7,629 nt of DNA from Actinomycetes bacterium (GCA_023457615.1 JAEWKY010000255.1:1-7629); one strand, 5' to 3'. Shown: positions 1-5,794, counted from the first letter of the stretch. Numbers and translations are program-made. Notes: a model not told the origin generated them from the sequence alone.

Positions 1-576
1 GCGCAGGAGGCCGCGCCGACGGCCGCCGAGCGACGCGCCGCCCGGCGGGCGAATCAGACGACGTTCAACCACGTCCTCGCCCTGCTCGCCTCGCTCGGGC
101 TCGTGATCCTCCTCGTCGTGGTCGTCGTGCGTCCCGACGTGCCGCGCCCCACCGAGGACTGGGCCGCGGCGGGGAGCGCCGCTCAGCAGTCGGTCGACGA
201 GACCCTCGCGATCCCGGAGCTGCCGGAGGGCTGGACGGCGAACCGCGCGCGCCTCGTGACGAGCCCCGGCGACGGCGTGACGCGCTGGGAGATCGGCTTC
301 CTCACGCCCGCCGGCGAGTACCTCTCGCTCGTGCAGGGGCTCGACGCCAACCCTTCGTGGCTCGCCTCCGAGGTCGCTGAGGAGCCCGCCGACGGCACCC
401 TGCGTCTCGACGGGCTCACCTGGGACCGCCACGACCGCCGCACGGCGCCGAACCCGGGCAACGTCGAGTACGCGCTCTCGACGGTCGTCGGCGCCTCGAC
501 GATCGTGCTCGCCGGCACGGCCGACGACGCCGAGTTCGAGACGCTCGCCGCCGCCGTCGCGGAGTCGCTGTCGTGA
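1..576 (+). CDS. DUF4245 family membrane-anchored protein (5' end outside window)
   Basis: The frame is open from the first base of the window to the TGA at 574-576, giving 191 visible residues; the true start lies upstream. An Ala/Arg-rich cytoplasmic stretch (residues 1-19) leads into a single hydrophobic helix (about 22-43, ending in a run of Val). An extracytoplasmic domain follows, with a Trp-rich start (EDW, then GWTANRARL at about 77-85). A short N-terminal tail, one helix followed by RP, and a domain of about 150 residues fit the actinobacterial DUF4245 family, whose function is unknown. An internal GTG at 103 could be taken as the start, but it would cut the helix in half, and the upstream codons continue the family pattern. 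The gene overlaps the carbonic anhydrase gene by 4 bp (GTGA), so the two are probably translationally coupled. Family assignment is from recall of its shape and motifs. Confidence 0.82.
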   Translation, partial: AQEAAPTAAERRAARRANQTTFNHVLALLASLGLVILLVVVVVRPDVPRPTEDWAAAGSAAQQSVDETLAIPELPEGWTANRARLVTSPGDGVTRWEIGFLTPAGEYLSLVQGLDANPSWLASEVAEEPADGTLRLDGLTWDRHDRRTAPNPGNVEYALSTVVGASTIVLAGTADDAEFETLAAAVAESLS

Positions 577-1193
577 CCGTCGAGGCGCGCCGCACCCCGG
601 CCGACGTCTGGCGCGAGATGGCACGCGGCAACGAGCGGTTCGTCGCCGGCGAGCCCGCGCATCCGCGACAGGACGCCGAGCGCCGCACCGAGCTCGCCGG
701 CGGCCAGGCGCCGCACGTCGCGCTCTTCGGCTGCTCCGACTCCCGGCTCGCGGCCGAGATCATCTTCGACAAGGGTCTCGGCGACCTCTTCGTCGTGCGC
801 AACGCCGGCCAGGTGATCTCGGATTCGGCGATCGCCTCGCTCGAGTACGCCGTCGCGGTGCTCGACACCCCGCTCATCGTCGTGCTCGCCCACGACGCGT
901 GCGGCGCGGTGCAGGCGGCGATCGACCTCGACTCGCCCGATGCGCGGCCCCTGCCGCCGCACATCGCCGGGCACATCGCCGGCATCCGCCCCGCGGTGCG
1001 CGCCGCCGCGACGCGCGACCCCGAGACCGTGGGACACGTGCACCTCGAGCGCACCGTGCAGGCGCTCGTCGAGCGCAGCGAGCTCGTCTCCGATGCCGTC
1101 GCCGCGGGTACGCTGGCTGTCGTCGGCGCGAACTACCGGCTCGAAGAGGGTCGCGTGGTTCCGGATGTCGTCTTAGGGGACATCGGGTCCTGA
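573..1193 (+). CDS. Beta-class carbonic anhydrase
   Basis: This 206-residue protein is predicted to interconvert CO2 and bicarbonate with a cysteine-bound zinc in the cytoplasm. The beta-class signature is complete: C54-S-D56-S-R58 supplies the first zinc Cys and the Asp/Arg dyad, and H107-D-A-C110 supplies the remaining zinc ligands. RNAGQ (76-80) and the helix SDSAIASLEYAV (83-94) are also typical, and the length is normal for a bacterial enzyme. The start is GTG at 573, overlapping the DUF4245 stop, with GGAG at 561-564 eight bases upstream as a ribosome-binding site. The C-terminus VVLGDIGS contains a TTA leucine codon (1173-1175), rare in such GC-rich DNA. The stop codon sits inside a small hairpin. 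Bicarbonate would feed carboxylases; a link to the fumarase downstream is plausible only as general central metabolism. Zinc-site assignment follows established family knowledge; activity is inferred. Confidence 0.95.
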   Translation: MTVEARRTPADVWREMARGNERFVAGEPAHPRQDAERRTELAGGQAPHVALFGCSDSRLAAEIIFDKGLGDLFVVRNAGQVISDSAIASLEYAVAVLDTPLIVVLAHDACGAVQAAIDLDSPDARPLPPHIAGHIAGIRPAVRAAATRDPETVGHVHLERTVQALVERSELVSDAVAAGTLAVVGANYRLEEGRVVPDVVLGDIGS

Positions 1194-1199
1194 CCCGAT
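1182..1199 (+). other. Perfect hairpin across the carbonic anhydrase stop codon
   Basis: ATCGGGTC (1182-1189) and GACCCGAT (1192-1199) are perfect inverted repeats around the stop codon TGA (1191-1193). A realistic fold is 7 bp with a CCTG loop. No T-tract follows, so it is not a classic intrinsic terminator. It may stabilise the mRNA 3' end or attenuate reading into fumC. The function is inferred. Confidence 0.4.
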
Positions 1200-1238
1200 C
1201 CACCCGCCACGCCACCATCCCTTCGCCAGAATCCCCAC

Positions 1239-1244
1239 GAAAGG
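1239..1244 (+). promoter_or_regulatory. Ribosome-binding site of fumC
   Basis: GAAAGG lies 10 bases before the GTG at 1255 and supports that codon as the fumC start. The 61-bp spacer from the carbonic anhydrase gene shows no convincing promoter boxes. Confidence 0.5.
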
Positions 1245-1254
1245 CCACGTCGCC

Positions 1255-2667
1255 GTGAGCACGCAAGACCCGCAGTCCGAGTCCGGCTTCCGCATCGAGC
1301 ACGACACGATGGGGGAGGTGCGCGTGCCCGCGTCCGCCCTCTACTCCGCGCAGACCCAGCGCGCCGTCGAGAACTTCCCGATCTCCGGGTCCGGCCTCGA
1401 GCCCGGCCAGATCGTCGCGCTCGCCCGCATCAAGCGCGCCGCCGCCGTCGTCAACAAGGAGCTCGGCATCCTCGACGGCGCCATCGCCGACGCGATCGTC
1501 GCGGCCGCCGACGACGTGATCGGCGGGGCGCACCACGACCAGTTCCCGGTCGACACCTACCAGACCGGCTCGGGCACGTCGTCGAACATGAACATGAACG
1601 AAGTGCTCGCGACGCTCGCGACCGCCAAGCGCGGCGACAAGGTGCACCCGAACGACCACGTCAACATGTCGCAGTCGTCGAACGACGTCTTCCCGACCTC
1701 GGTGCACGTCGCCGTCACCGACGCCCTCCTCACCCAGCTGGTTCCCGCGCTCGACCATCTCGCGCAGGCCCTCGAGGTCAAGGCCGACCTGTGGAAGGGC
1801 GTCGTCAAGGCGGGCCGCACGCACCTCATGGACGCGACTCCCGTGACCCTCGGGCAGGAGTTCGGCGGCTACGCGCGGCAGGTGCGGCTCGGCATCGAGC
1901 GCATCCAGGCGTCCATCCCGCGCGTCGCGGAGGTGCCCCTCGGCGGCACGGCGACGGGTACGGGGATCAACACCCCGAAGGGCTTCTCGGAGCGCGTCAT
2001 CGCGGTCGTCGCCGAGACCTCCGGGCTGCCGATCACCGAGGCGCTCGACCACTTCGAGGCGCAGGGGGCGCGCGACGGGCTCGTCGAGGCCTCGGGTGCG
2101 CTGCGCGTCATCGCGGTCTCGCTCACGAAGATCTGCAACGACCTCCGCTGGATGGGGTCGGGCCCGAACACGGGCCTCGCCGAGCTCTCGATCCCCGACC
2201 TGCAGCCCGGGTCGTCGATCATGCCCGGCAAGGTCAACCCCGTCATCCCCGAGGCGGTCATCATGGTCGGCGCCCGCGTCGTCGGCAACGACGCGACGAT
2301 CGCCTGGGCCGGCGCGACGGGCAACTTCGAGCTCAACGTGGCGATCCCGGTGATGGGCACGGCGCTGCTCGAGTCGATCCGCCTGCTCGCGAACAGCTCG
2401 CGCCTGCTCGCCGACAAGACGGTCGCGGGGCTCGAGGCGAACGAGGAGCGGGCCCGCGCTCTCGCCGAGTCGTCGCCGAGCATCGTGACGCCGCTCAACA
2501 AGTTCATCGGCTACGAGAACGCCGCGAAGATCGCGAAGCACTCCGTCGCGAAGGGCCTCACCGTGCGCGAGGCCGTGATCGACCTCGGCTTCGTCGAGCG
2601 CGGCGAGCTCACCCTCGAGCAGCTCGACACCGCCCTCGACGTGCTGTCGATGACGCACCCGGGCTGA
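1255..2667 (+). CDS. fumC: Class II fumarate hydratase (fumarase C)
   Basis: This 470-residue cytosolic TCA-cycle enzyme reversibly hydrates fumarate to L-malate and normally works as a homotetramer. The superfamily landmarks are all present in order: TGSGTSSNMNMNEV (104-117), HPND (131-134, the B-site loop of FumC), SQSSND (139-144), AGRTHLMDATP (about 186-196, with the active-site His at 190), and the signature GSSIMPGKVNP (319-329), whose Ser/Lys/Asn residues bind and act on the substrate. The length matches class II fumarases, and the HPND loop and signature context favour fumarase over aspartase or argininosuccinate lyase. The start is GTG at 1255 after a GAAAGG site. It follows the carbonic anhydrase by 61 bp on the same strand, so read-through transcription is likely. 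No frameshift or missing key residue is seen. Confidence 0.97.
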   Translation: MSTQDPQSESGFRIEHDTMGEVRVPASALYSAQTQRAVENFPISGSGLEPGQIVALARIKRAAAVVNKELGILDGAIADAIVAAADDVIGGAHHDQFPVDTYQTGSGTSSNMNMNEVLATLATAKRGDKVHPNDHVNMSQSSNDVFPTSVHVAVTDALLTQLVPALDHLAQALEVKADLWKGVVKAGRTHLMDATPVTLGQEFGGYARQVRLGIERIQASIPRVAEVPLGGTATGTGINTPKGFSERVIAVVAETSGLPITEALDHFEAQGARDGLVEASGALRVIAVSLTKICNDLRWMGSGPNTGLAELSIPDLQPGSSIMPGKVNPVIPEAVIMVGARVVGNDATIAWAGATGNFELNVAIPVMGTALLESIRLLANSSRLLADKTVAGLEANEERARALAESSPSIVTPLNKFIGYENAAKIAKHSVAKGLTVREAVIDLGFVERGELTLEQLDTALDVLSMTHPG

Positions 2668-2683
2668 CCCTGTCGCCGACTCG

Positions 2684-2773
2684 GTTGCACATGGCTCCGT
2701 CCTCCGGGAGCACTATGCGACTCACGCAGCCCTTTGTTGCACGCGCGCGTGAACTCCCGGGCGCGCGTGCAAC
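2684..2773. repeat. 13-bp perfect inverted repeat with an extra GTTGCAC copy, after fumC
   Basis: GTTGCACGCGCGC (2736-2748) and GCGCGCGTGCAAC (2761-2773) are exact reverse complements separated by 12 bases. A further GTTGCAC lies upstream at 2684-2690. The stem would be very stable. It lies 68 bp after the fumC stop, so it could serve as a transcription terminator without a U-tract, as is common in Actinobacteria. It could also be a dispersed palindromic repeat or a two-sided operator. No T-run follows on either strand. The gap 2668-2823 holds no gene that I can support. Confidence 0.6.
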
Positions 2774-2785
2774 TCGCGGGCGCGC
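2752..2785 (+). repeat. Two 15-bp direct repeats overlapping the inverted repeat
   Basis: AACTCCCGGGCGCGC (2752-2766) and AACTCGCGGGCGCGC (2771-2785) match at 14 of 15 positions with a 19-bp period. The first copy covers the loop and part of the right arm of the inverted repeat. The mixture suggests a repeat element that has duplicated or been remodelled. No function can be read from it. Confidence 0.5.
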
Positions 2786-2823
2786 ATCCACCAGCTCCCC
2801 ACGCCCGGTGCGACACTGACGAC

Positions 2824-3183
2824 GTGCCCGTGAACCGCTCGCGCCGCGCCGTCGCCGCCCGACGGCGCTACCGCCGGTTCCTCGCGGCCGACAACGACCT
2901 CACCCCCGCCGAGTGGATGTCGATCCGCCTCGCGTGGGGAGGCTGCGCCTACTGCGGTTCGACCGACGGCGCCCTGCAGAAGGACTGCGTGCTGCCGCTC
3001 TCCCGCGGAGGCCGCTACACCCTCGAGAACGTCGTGCCGGCCTGCCGGTCGTGCAACGCGAGCAAGAGCAACGACGAGGTGACGGGATGGCTGCGCCGCA
3101 CCCGTCGCGACGAGCCGGCGTTCCTCCTGCGCTGGGCGGAGGTCCTGGCCGCGCTGCGCGAGCCGCGCGTCGACTCCCCTTGA
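2824..3183 (+). CDS. Small HNH-endonuclease-like zinc protein
   Basis: This 119-residue protein has a basic N-terminus (RSRR, then RRRYRR) and a ββα-metal/HNH-type core. The zinc pairs are C41-A-Y-C44 and C74-R-S-C77. Between them is D54-C55-V-L-P-L-S-R-G-G, then N69, and finally C-N78-A-S-K81-S-N83. In classical members the position after the Asp is the general-base His (DH-x-x-P-x-S-x-GG); here it is Cys55, codon TGC at 2986-2988. The middle Asn and the third-position Asn are kept. A helix with WLRR and FLLRW ends the protein. I chose GTG 2824 (GTG 2830 is also possible) because the earlier in-frame TTG at 2734 would read through the inverted repeat. No strong ribosome-binding site is seen. 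It could be a DNA nuclease with an altered active site or a non-catalytic zinc-binding DNA/RNA protein. It stands alone and converges with the minus-strand membrane-protein gene. Confidence 0.8.
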   Translation: MPVNRSRRAVAARRRYRRFLAADNDLTPAEWMSIRLAWGGCAYCGSTDGALQKDCVLPLSRGGRYTLENVVPACRSCNASKSNDEVTGWLRRTRRDEPAFLLRWAEVLAALREPRVDSP

Positions 3184-3200
3184 CGTCGACTCGCCCTGAC
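3169..3200 (+). repeat. 16-bp tandem duplication over the HNH gene stop
   Basis: GTCGACTCCCCTTGAC (3169-3184) is followed directly by GTCGACTCGCCCTGAC (3185-3200), with 14 of 16 positions identical. The first copy contains the TGA stop at 3181-3183. It looks like a slippage duplication in the 44-bp convergent gap. No clear bidirectional terminator is seen in that gap. Confidence 0.5.
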
Positions 3201-3227
3201 CGCGCTCCCTCCCGCGCCCCGACCGCC

Positions 3228-4307
3228 TCACGCCGGCGCTCGGACCCCCTGCGGCGGACCGGGCTCGATCCGCACGAACGAGACCAGGATCGTGCCCGCG
3301 ACGGCGAGCATCCCGACGACGGCGAGGATGCCGCCCGAGGCCGCCGCGTCTCCGCCGGAGGTCATGAAGGTGTCGGCGATGCCCATGCCCATCGAGAACC
3401 CGGGGAGGAACACGGCCGCGACGACCCCGCCGATCAGGAGCAGGCCGAGTGCGGCGAGCCGCCGACGGGTGCGGTGGCGCTGCCAGCGGCGCACCGGGGC
3501 GAGCGCGAACACCGCGTAGGCGCCGACCCCGACGCCGACGAGCACGCCCACGAGGACGACCCATCCGACCGGCCCGGCGATCGGCAGCTCGCCCGCCGCG
3601 GCGAGCCGCGCGTAGATCTCGGAGAGCCCCAGGCCGGGAAGCTTCGCGAGGGGGTTCCAGACGAAGACGTGCGCCAGTCCGAGCGCCGCGACCGCCGGAG
3701 CCGTCACGGCGGCGACGAGGGTCGCGGCGAGGCGGGCGCTGCGCGACGCGACCCGGCCGTCCGTGAGCATGATCGCGACGGTGAGGAGCACGGCGGCGGC
3801 GGGGAGCGCGCCGAGGATGACGAGCATCGGGCCCAGACGCGAGACGACGACGGCGACGAGGCCGGCCGCCGCGAGGACGACGAGCAGCGCGGCCGCGGGA
3901 CGCCGTGCCGCCACCGCCGCGCGCACGGCGGCGACGCCCGCGACGGTCGCGGCGAGACCCAGCGCGACGACGAGCACGGTGAGGACGGGGCCGAGCACGG
4001 GGATCGTCGGGAAGCCCGCGTACGCCTCGGCGCCGACGGCGAGCACCGCCGCCGCGAGCCCGAACCCCGTCGCGGCGCGCAGCCGGAGCGTGAAGGCCCG
4101 GGACAGCGTCATCCCCATCGTGTCCGGGTCGAGCCGGTCGATCGTGACGGCCGTCGAGACGGCGGCGAGGGCGATCGACGACCGCGACACCCCCGCCTCG
4201 GCCGCGCCGTCGAGATCGGCGAGCCACTCCTCGCGGTAGCGGATGCGGCGCAGCGCGGGCAGGCTGCGCGCCGCGACCCGCACGACGAGCCCGGCGACCC
4301 CGGTCAT
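3228..4307 (-). CDS. Multi-pass membrane protein co-translated with the PadR regulator
   Basis: This is a 359-residue protein. The cytoplasmic N-terminus carries RRIRYREEWLADLDG (20-34), an Arg-Tyr-x-x-Glu-Trp-x-x-Asp-Leu motif that I recognise from actinobacterial membrane proteins encoded next to PadR-type regulators. About eight hydrophobic helices follow, at roughly 78-98, 103-128, 137-156, 160-181, 193-216, 246-269, 284-303 and 325-345. A loop at 217-245 lies between helices five and six. No ATPase, catalytic or transport motif is visible, so the role is unknown; a sensor, transporter or envelope protein controlled by PadR is possible. The start ATG (4305-4307) overlaps the PadR stop as ATGA. 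The frame stays open further upstream to 4445, but that extension lies inside the PadR gene and lacks membrane or family character. The gene ends at 3228, convergent with the HNH gene. Confidence 0.82.
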   Translation of the reverse strand: MTGVAGLVVRVAARSLPALRRIRYREEWLADLDGAAEAGVSRSSIALAAVSTAVTIDRLDPDTMGMTLSRAFTLRLRAATGFGLAAAVLAVGAEAYAGFPTIPVLGPVLTVLVVALGLAATVAGVAAVRAAVAARRPAAALLVVLAAAGLVAVVVSRLGPMLVILGALPAAAVLLTVAIMLTDGRVASRSARLAATLVAAVTAPAVAALGLAHVFVWNPLAKLPGLGLSEIYARLAAAGELPIAGPVGWVVLVGVLVGVGVGAYAVFALAPVRRWQRHRTRRRLAALGLLLIGGVVAAVFLPGFSMGMGIADTFMTSGGDAAASGGILAVVGMLAVAGTILVSFVRIEPGPPQGVRAPA

Positions 4308-4615
4308 GAGCCGGCCGCCTGGGCGCGGAACGACGCACGCGGCGTGGCGGCCCTCGACACGGCCGCACGCGCCGCCTCGACCCCGTCGGCCGTCAGGCGG
4401 TAGAGCCGCCGGCGCGGCCCGCTCCGCGCGGGGTCGTCCTCCCACGCGGAGTCGACCCAGCCCGCGCGCTCGAGGCGCTCGAGGATCGGGTAGACGCTGC
4501 CGGCCGGTCGCGAGGTGAGGCCGACGATGCGCAGCCCCCAGATGCTCTCGGGCTCGCCGAGCAGCGCGGCGAGCACGTCGAGCGTGGCGGGCGTGAGGCG
4601 GCTGAGCGGTTCCAT
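4304..4615 (-). CDS. PadR-family transcriptional regulator
   Basis: This is a 103-residue winged-helix DNA-binding protein. Features in order are an N-terminal helix (TPATLDVLAALLG, 8-20), the region IWGLRIVGLT (25-34), the recognition-helix stretch AGSVYPILERLERAGWV (38-54), and the wing ending RRRLYRLTADGVEAAR (68-83). The G-S-V-Y-P-x-L-x-x-L-E core and the final R-x-x-Y-x-L-T-x-x-G are diagnostic of PadR. PadR proteins usually act as dimeric repressors released by a small ligand, often controlling a neighbouring membrane protein. This one is short and lacks the long C-terminal dimer helix of larger members. The ATG at 4615 lies just after a promoter with a palindromic core, and the stop overlaps the start of the membrane-protein gene. 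No Shine-Dalgarno site precedes the ATG, which fits leaderless translation. The open frame continues upstream through the prepilin peptidase region; that part is not real. Confidence 0.92.
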   Translation of the reverse strand: MEPLSRLTPATLDVLAALLGEPESIWGLRIVGLTSRPAGSVYPILERLERAGWVDSAWEDDPARSGPRRRLYRLTADGVEAARAAVSRAATPRASFRAQAAGS

Positions 4616-4622
4616 ACCGCTA

Positions 4623-4651
4623 ACTCTACCTATATAGAGATGGAGCGTCAG
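4623..4651 (-). promoter_or_regulatory. Candidate leaderless promoter of the PadR operon
   Basis: On the minus strand, CTGACG (4651-4646, -35-like, sharing TGAC with TTGACA) is followed after exactly 17 bases by TAGAGT (4628-4623, matching TAnnnT). Seven bases later comes the ATG at 4615. That spacing puts the transcription start at or next to the ATG, giving a leaderless mRNA. The -35 overlaps the stop codon of the 78-residue upstream gene (4650-4648). It is a local AT-rich island in otherwise GC-rich DNA. Confidence 0.6.
4624..4639. promoter_or_regulatory. Putative PadR operator (palindrome inside the promoter)
   Basis: CTCTACCTATATAGAG on the plus strand has inverted arms CTCTA (4624-4628) and TAGAG (4635-4639). 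It also contains the perfect 8-bp palindrome CTATATAG (4630-4637). It overlaps the -10 box and fills much of the spacer. A repressor bound here would block RNA polymerase. Binding by the PadR product is inferred from position and symmetry; the sequence is not the classical ATGT-N8-ACAT site. Confidence 0.5.
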
Positions 4652-4884
4652 CCGACGACCGTGGTCCAGAGCCCGATCGCGCCGACGACGAGCAGCACGA
4701 GCACGACCAACCCGGCGAGACGCGCGAGCAGGTAGGCGGCGTCGCTCGGCTCGTTGGCGTCGGGATGGCGGAACGCCCAGGACTGCATCGCCTTCCACTG
4801 GCTCCGCGGGGAGATGACCGCCCACAGCGCGAGCCCCGCCGCGACGAGCGCCACCCCGACGAAGAGCACGATCCCCCAGTTCAT
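4648..4884 (-). CDS. Small two-helix membrane protein, possibly DUF6199-like
   Basis: This is a 78-residue protein with hydrophobic helices at about 4-25 and 52-76. They are joined by a polar loop carrying SPRSQWKAMQSWAF (25-38) and E45-P-S-D48, with an Arg at the start of the second helix (R55). The pattern of two helices, a Trp pair and EPSD resembles small bacterial membrane proteins of the DUF6199 type; that name is from memory and tentative. The function is unknown. The ATG at 4884 lies 9 bp after the prepilin peptidase stop on the same strand, so the two are probably one operon. Only a weak ribosome-binding site is seen. Its stop is 32 bp before the PadR start and overlaps that gene's -35 box. 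Confidence 0.75.
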   Translation of the reverse strand: MNWGIVLFVGVALVAAGLALWAVISPRSQWKAMQSWAFRHPDANEPSDAAYLLARLAGLVVLVLLVVGAIGLWTTVVG

Positions 4885-4893
4885 GGCGCGAGC

Positions 4894-5409
4894 CTACGCG
4901 AGCGCGACCGTCGCGAGGAGGGCGCCCGCGTAGCCGAGCAGCAGGAAGGGCCCGAACGGGATGCGCGTGCCCCTCCCCCGCGCGACGAGCACGACGAGCG
5001 CCACGACGCCGCCGGAGAGGAAGGCGAGCACGGGCGACGCGAGCGCGATCACCGGGGTCGGCGCGGCGAGCCCGAGCACGGCCGCGAGCTTCACGTCGCC
5101 CATCCCCATGCCTCCCGTGAGGGCGAGGAGGAAGAGCATCCCGCCGTAGGCGAGACCCGCGACGAGCGGCACGACCGGCGCGACCCCCGTCGTCGCCCAC
5201 GACGCCGCGGCCGCAGCGACGCCGACGAGCAGCCCCGGCACGACGAGCCGGTTCGGCAGCCGTCGCTCGGCGAGATCGATGCGGGTGAGCTCGGGGGCGA
5301 CCGCCGCCACGTAGAGCGCCGGGAGGGCGGCGACGTGCGGTCCGATCGCGAACCAGGCCAGCATCCCGAGCACCACGACGAGCGGCAGCTGCCACCCGAT
5401 CCGTCGCAT
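4894..5409 (-). CDS. A24 family prepilin peptidase (TadV/CpaA-like)
   Basis: This 171-residue integral membrane aspartic protease is predicted to cut the leader from type IV prepilin-like proteins at the inner face of the membrane. Both catalytic motifs are present: D45 in IDLAERRLPN (44-53) and D105 in GGMGMGDVKLA (99-109), the GxGD signature. About six hydrophobic segments surround them. It is short because it lacks the N-terminal methyltransferase domain and its Cys pairs found in PilD-type enzymes, so it resembles the minimal TadV/CpaA form. No pilin, Tad ATPase or secretion gene is present in the window, so its substrate must be encoded elsewhere. The ATG at 5409 lies 26 bp after the cupin stop. 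A TAGCAT box (5421-5416) six bases upstream could give a leaderless start, but no good -35 is seen. Confidence 0.9.
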   Translation of the reverse strand: MRRIGWQLPLVVVLGMLAWFAIGPHVAALPALYVAAVAPELTRIDLAERRLPNRLVVPGLLVGVAAAAASWATTGVAPVVPLVAGLAYGGMLFLLALTGGMGMGDVKLAAVLGLAAPTPVIALASPVLAFLSGGVVALVVLVARGRGTRIPFGPFLLLGYAGALLATVALA

Positions 5410-5435
5410 GCCGCGATGCTAGCCGCGGCCGGGCG

Positions 5436-5741
5436 TCAGGCTCGCGATCCCTCCGCAGGCCCGAAGACGACGACGGTCGCGAGGTCCTCCGTGATCTCGG
5501 AGAACCGGTGCCCCTCGCCCGCCGGCACGAAGATCACCGTGCCGGGGCCGACCGGAACGGAGCCGGTGTCGTCGCCCGTGAACGTCGCCCGCCCGGAGAG
5601 CACGACGTAGATCTCGTCCTCGGTGTGCGGCGACTGGGGGTCGACCCCTCCGGCGGGGATGCGGTAGAGGCCCACGGAGAGGTCGGGCACGGAGAGCTGC
5701 TCGACGTAGCCGTCGGCCTCGGGGAGCGGGAGGAGTCGCAT
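5436..5741 (-). CDS. Small single-domain cupin protein
   Basis: This 101-residue protein is a single beta-barrel cupin. Motif 1 is IPAGGVDPQSPHTEDEIYVVLSG (28-50) with H39 and E43. Motif 2 is GPGTVIFVPAGEGHRF (65-80) with P73, G75 and H78. In the usual H-x-H pair the first His is replaced by Ser37, so only three of the four standard metal ligands are present; Gln36 could contribute. Such proteins may be sugar- or metal-binding, small dioxygenases or regulators, and the substrate cannot be read here. The start MRLLPLPEADGYVEQL looks complete, but the purine run GAGGGG directly abuts the ATG, too close for a normal ribosome-binding site. It is first in a minus-strand series followed by the prepilin peptidase gene (26 bp gap), and lies 67 bp after the phoH-linked small gene. 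Confidence 0.85.
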   Translation of the reverse strand: MRLLPLPEADGYVEQLSVPDLSVGLYRIPAGGVDPQSPHTEDEIYVVLSGRATFTGDDTGSVPVGPGTVIFVPAGEGHRFSEITEDLATVVVFGPAEGSRA

Positions 5742-5755
5742 CCCCTCATCGTCGC

Positions 5756-5794
5756 GAGACGGCGGGCGGCCCGTCGAGAGCCACCCGCCGCCTC
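5756..5794 (-). terminator. GC-rich hairpin after the phoH unit
   Basis: GAGACGGCGGG (5756-5766) pairs with CCCGCCGCCTC (5784-5794) over 11 positions with one mismatch and a 17-base loop. It starts about 15 bases after the stop of the small gene at 5809 and lies before the cupin start. No U-tract follows. It is a likely GC-only terminator or mRNA 3' stabiliser for the phoH transcript. Confidence 0.5.

Noticed and set aside
874..2658. Very long open frame antisense to the carbonic anhydrase and fumC genes
   Set aside because: It is a mirror of strong codon bias in GC-rich DNA. The translation is a low-complexity Arg/Asp/His-rich string with no domain, and the opposite strand encodes a textbook fumarase.
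2734..2823. TTG start 30 codons upstream for the HNH protein
   Set aside because: It would translate the inverted repeat and the direct repeats, has no ribosome-binding site, and adds a segment with no domain character.
2668..2823. CRISPR array or phage attachment site in the repeat-rich gap after fumC
   Set aside because: There are only two or three short repeats without regular spacers, and no tRNA, integrase or cas gene nearby.
4308..4445. Upstream extension of the 8-helix membrane protein
   Set aside because: It lies wholly inside the PadR gene. The ATG at 4307 overlapping the PadR stop gives a clean coupled start and begins the protein just before its conserved N-terminal motif.
4616..5395. 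Long N-terminal extension of the PadR frame into the prepilin peptidase region
   Set aside because: It is an Arg/Ala/Gly-rich shadow of two real membrane-protein genes. PadR similarity begins exactly at the ATG at 4615.
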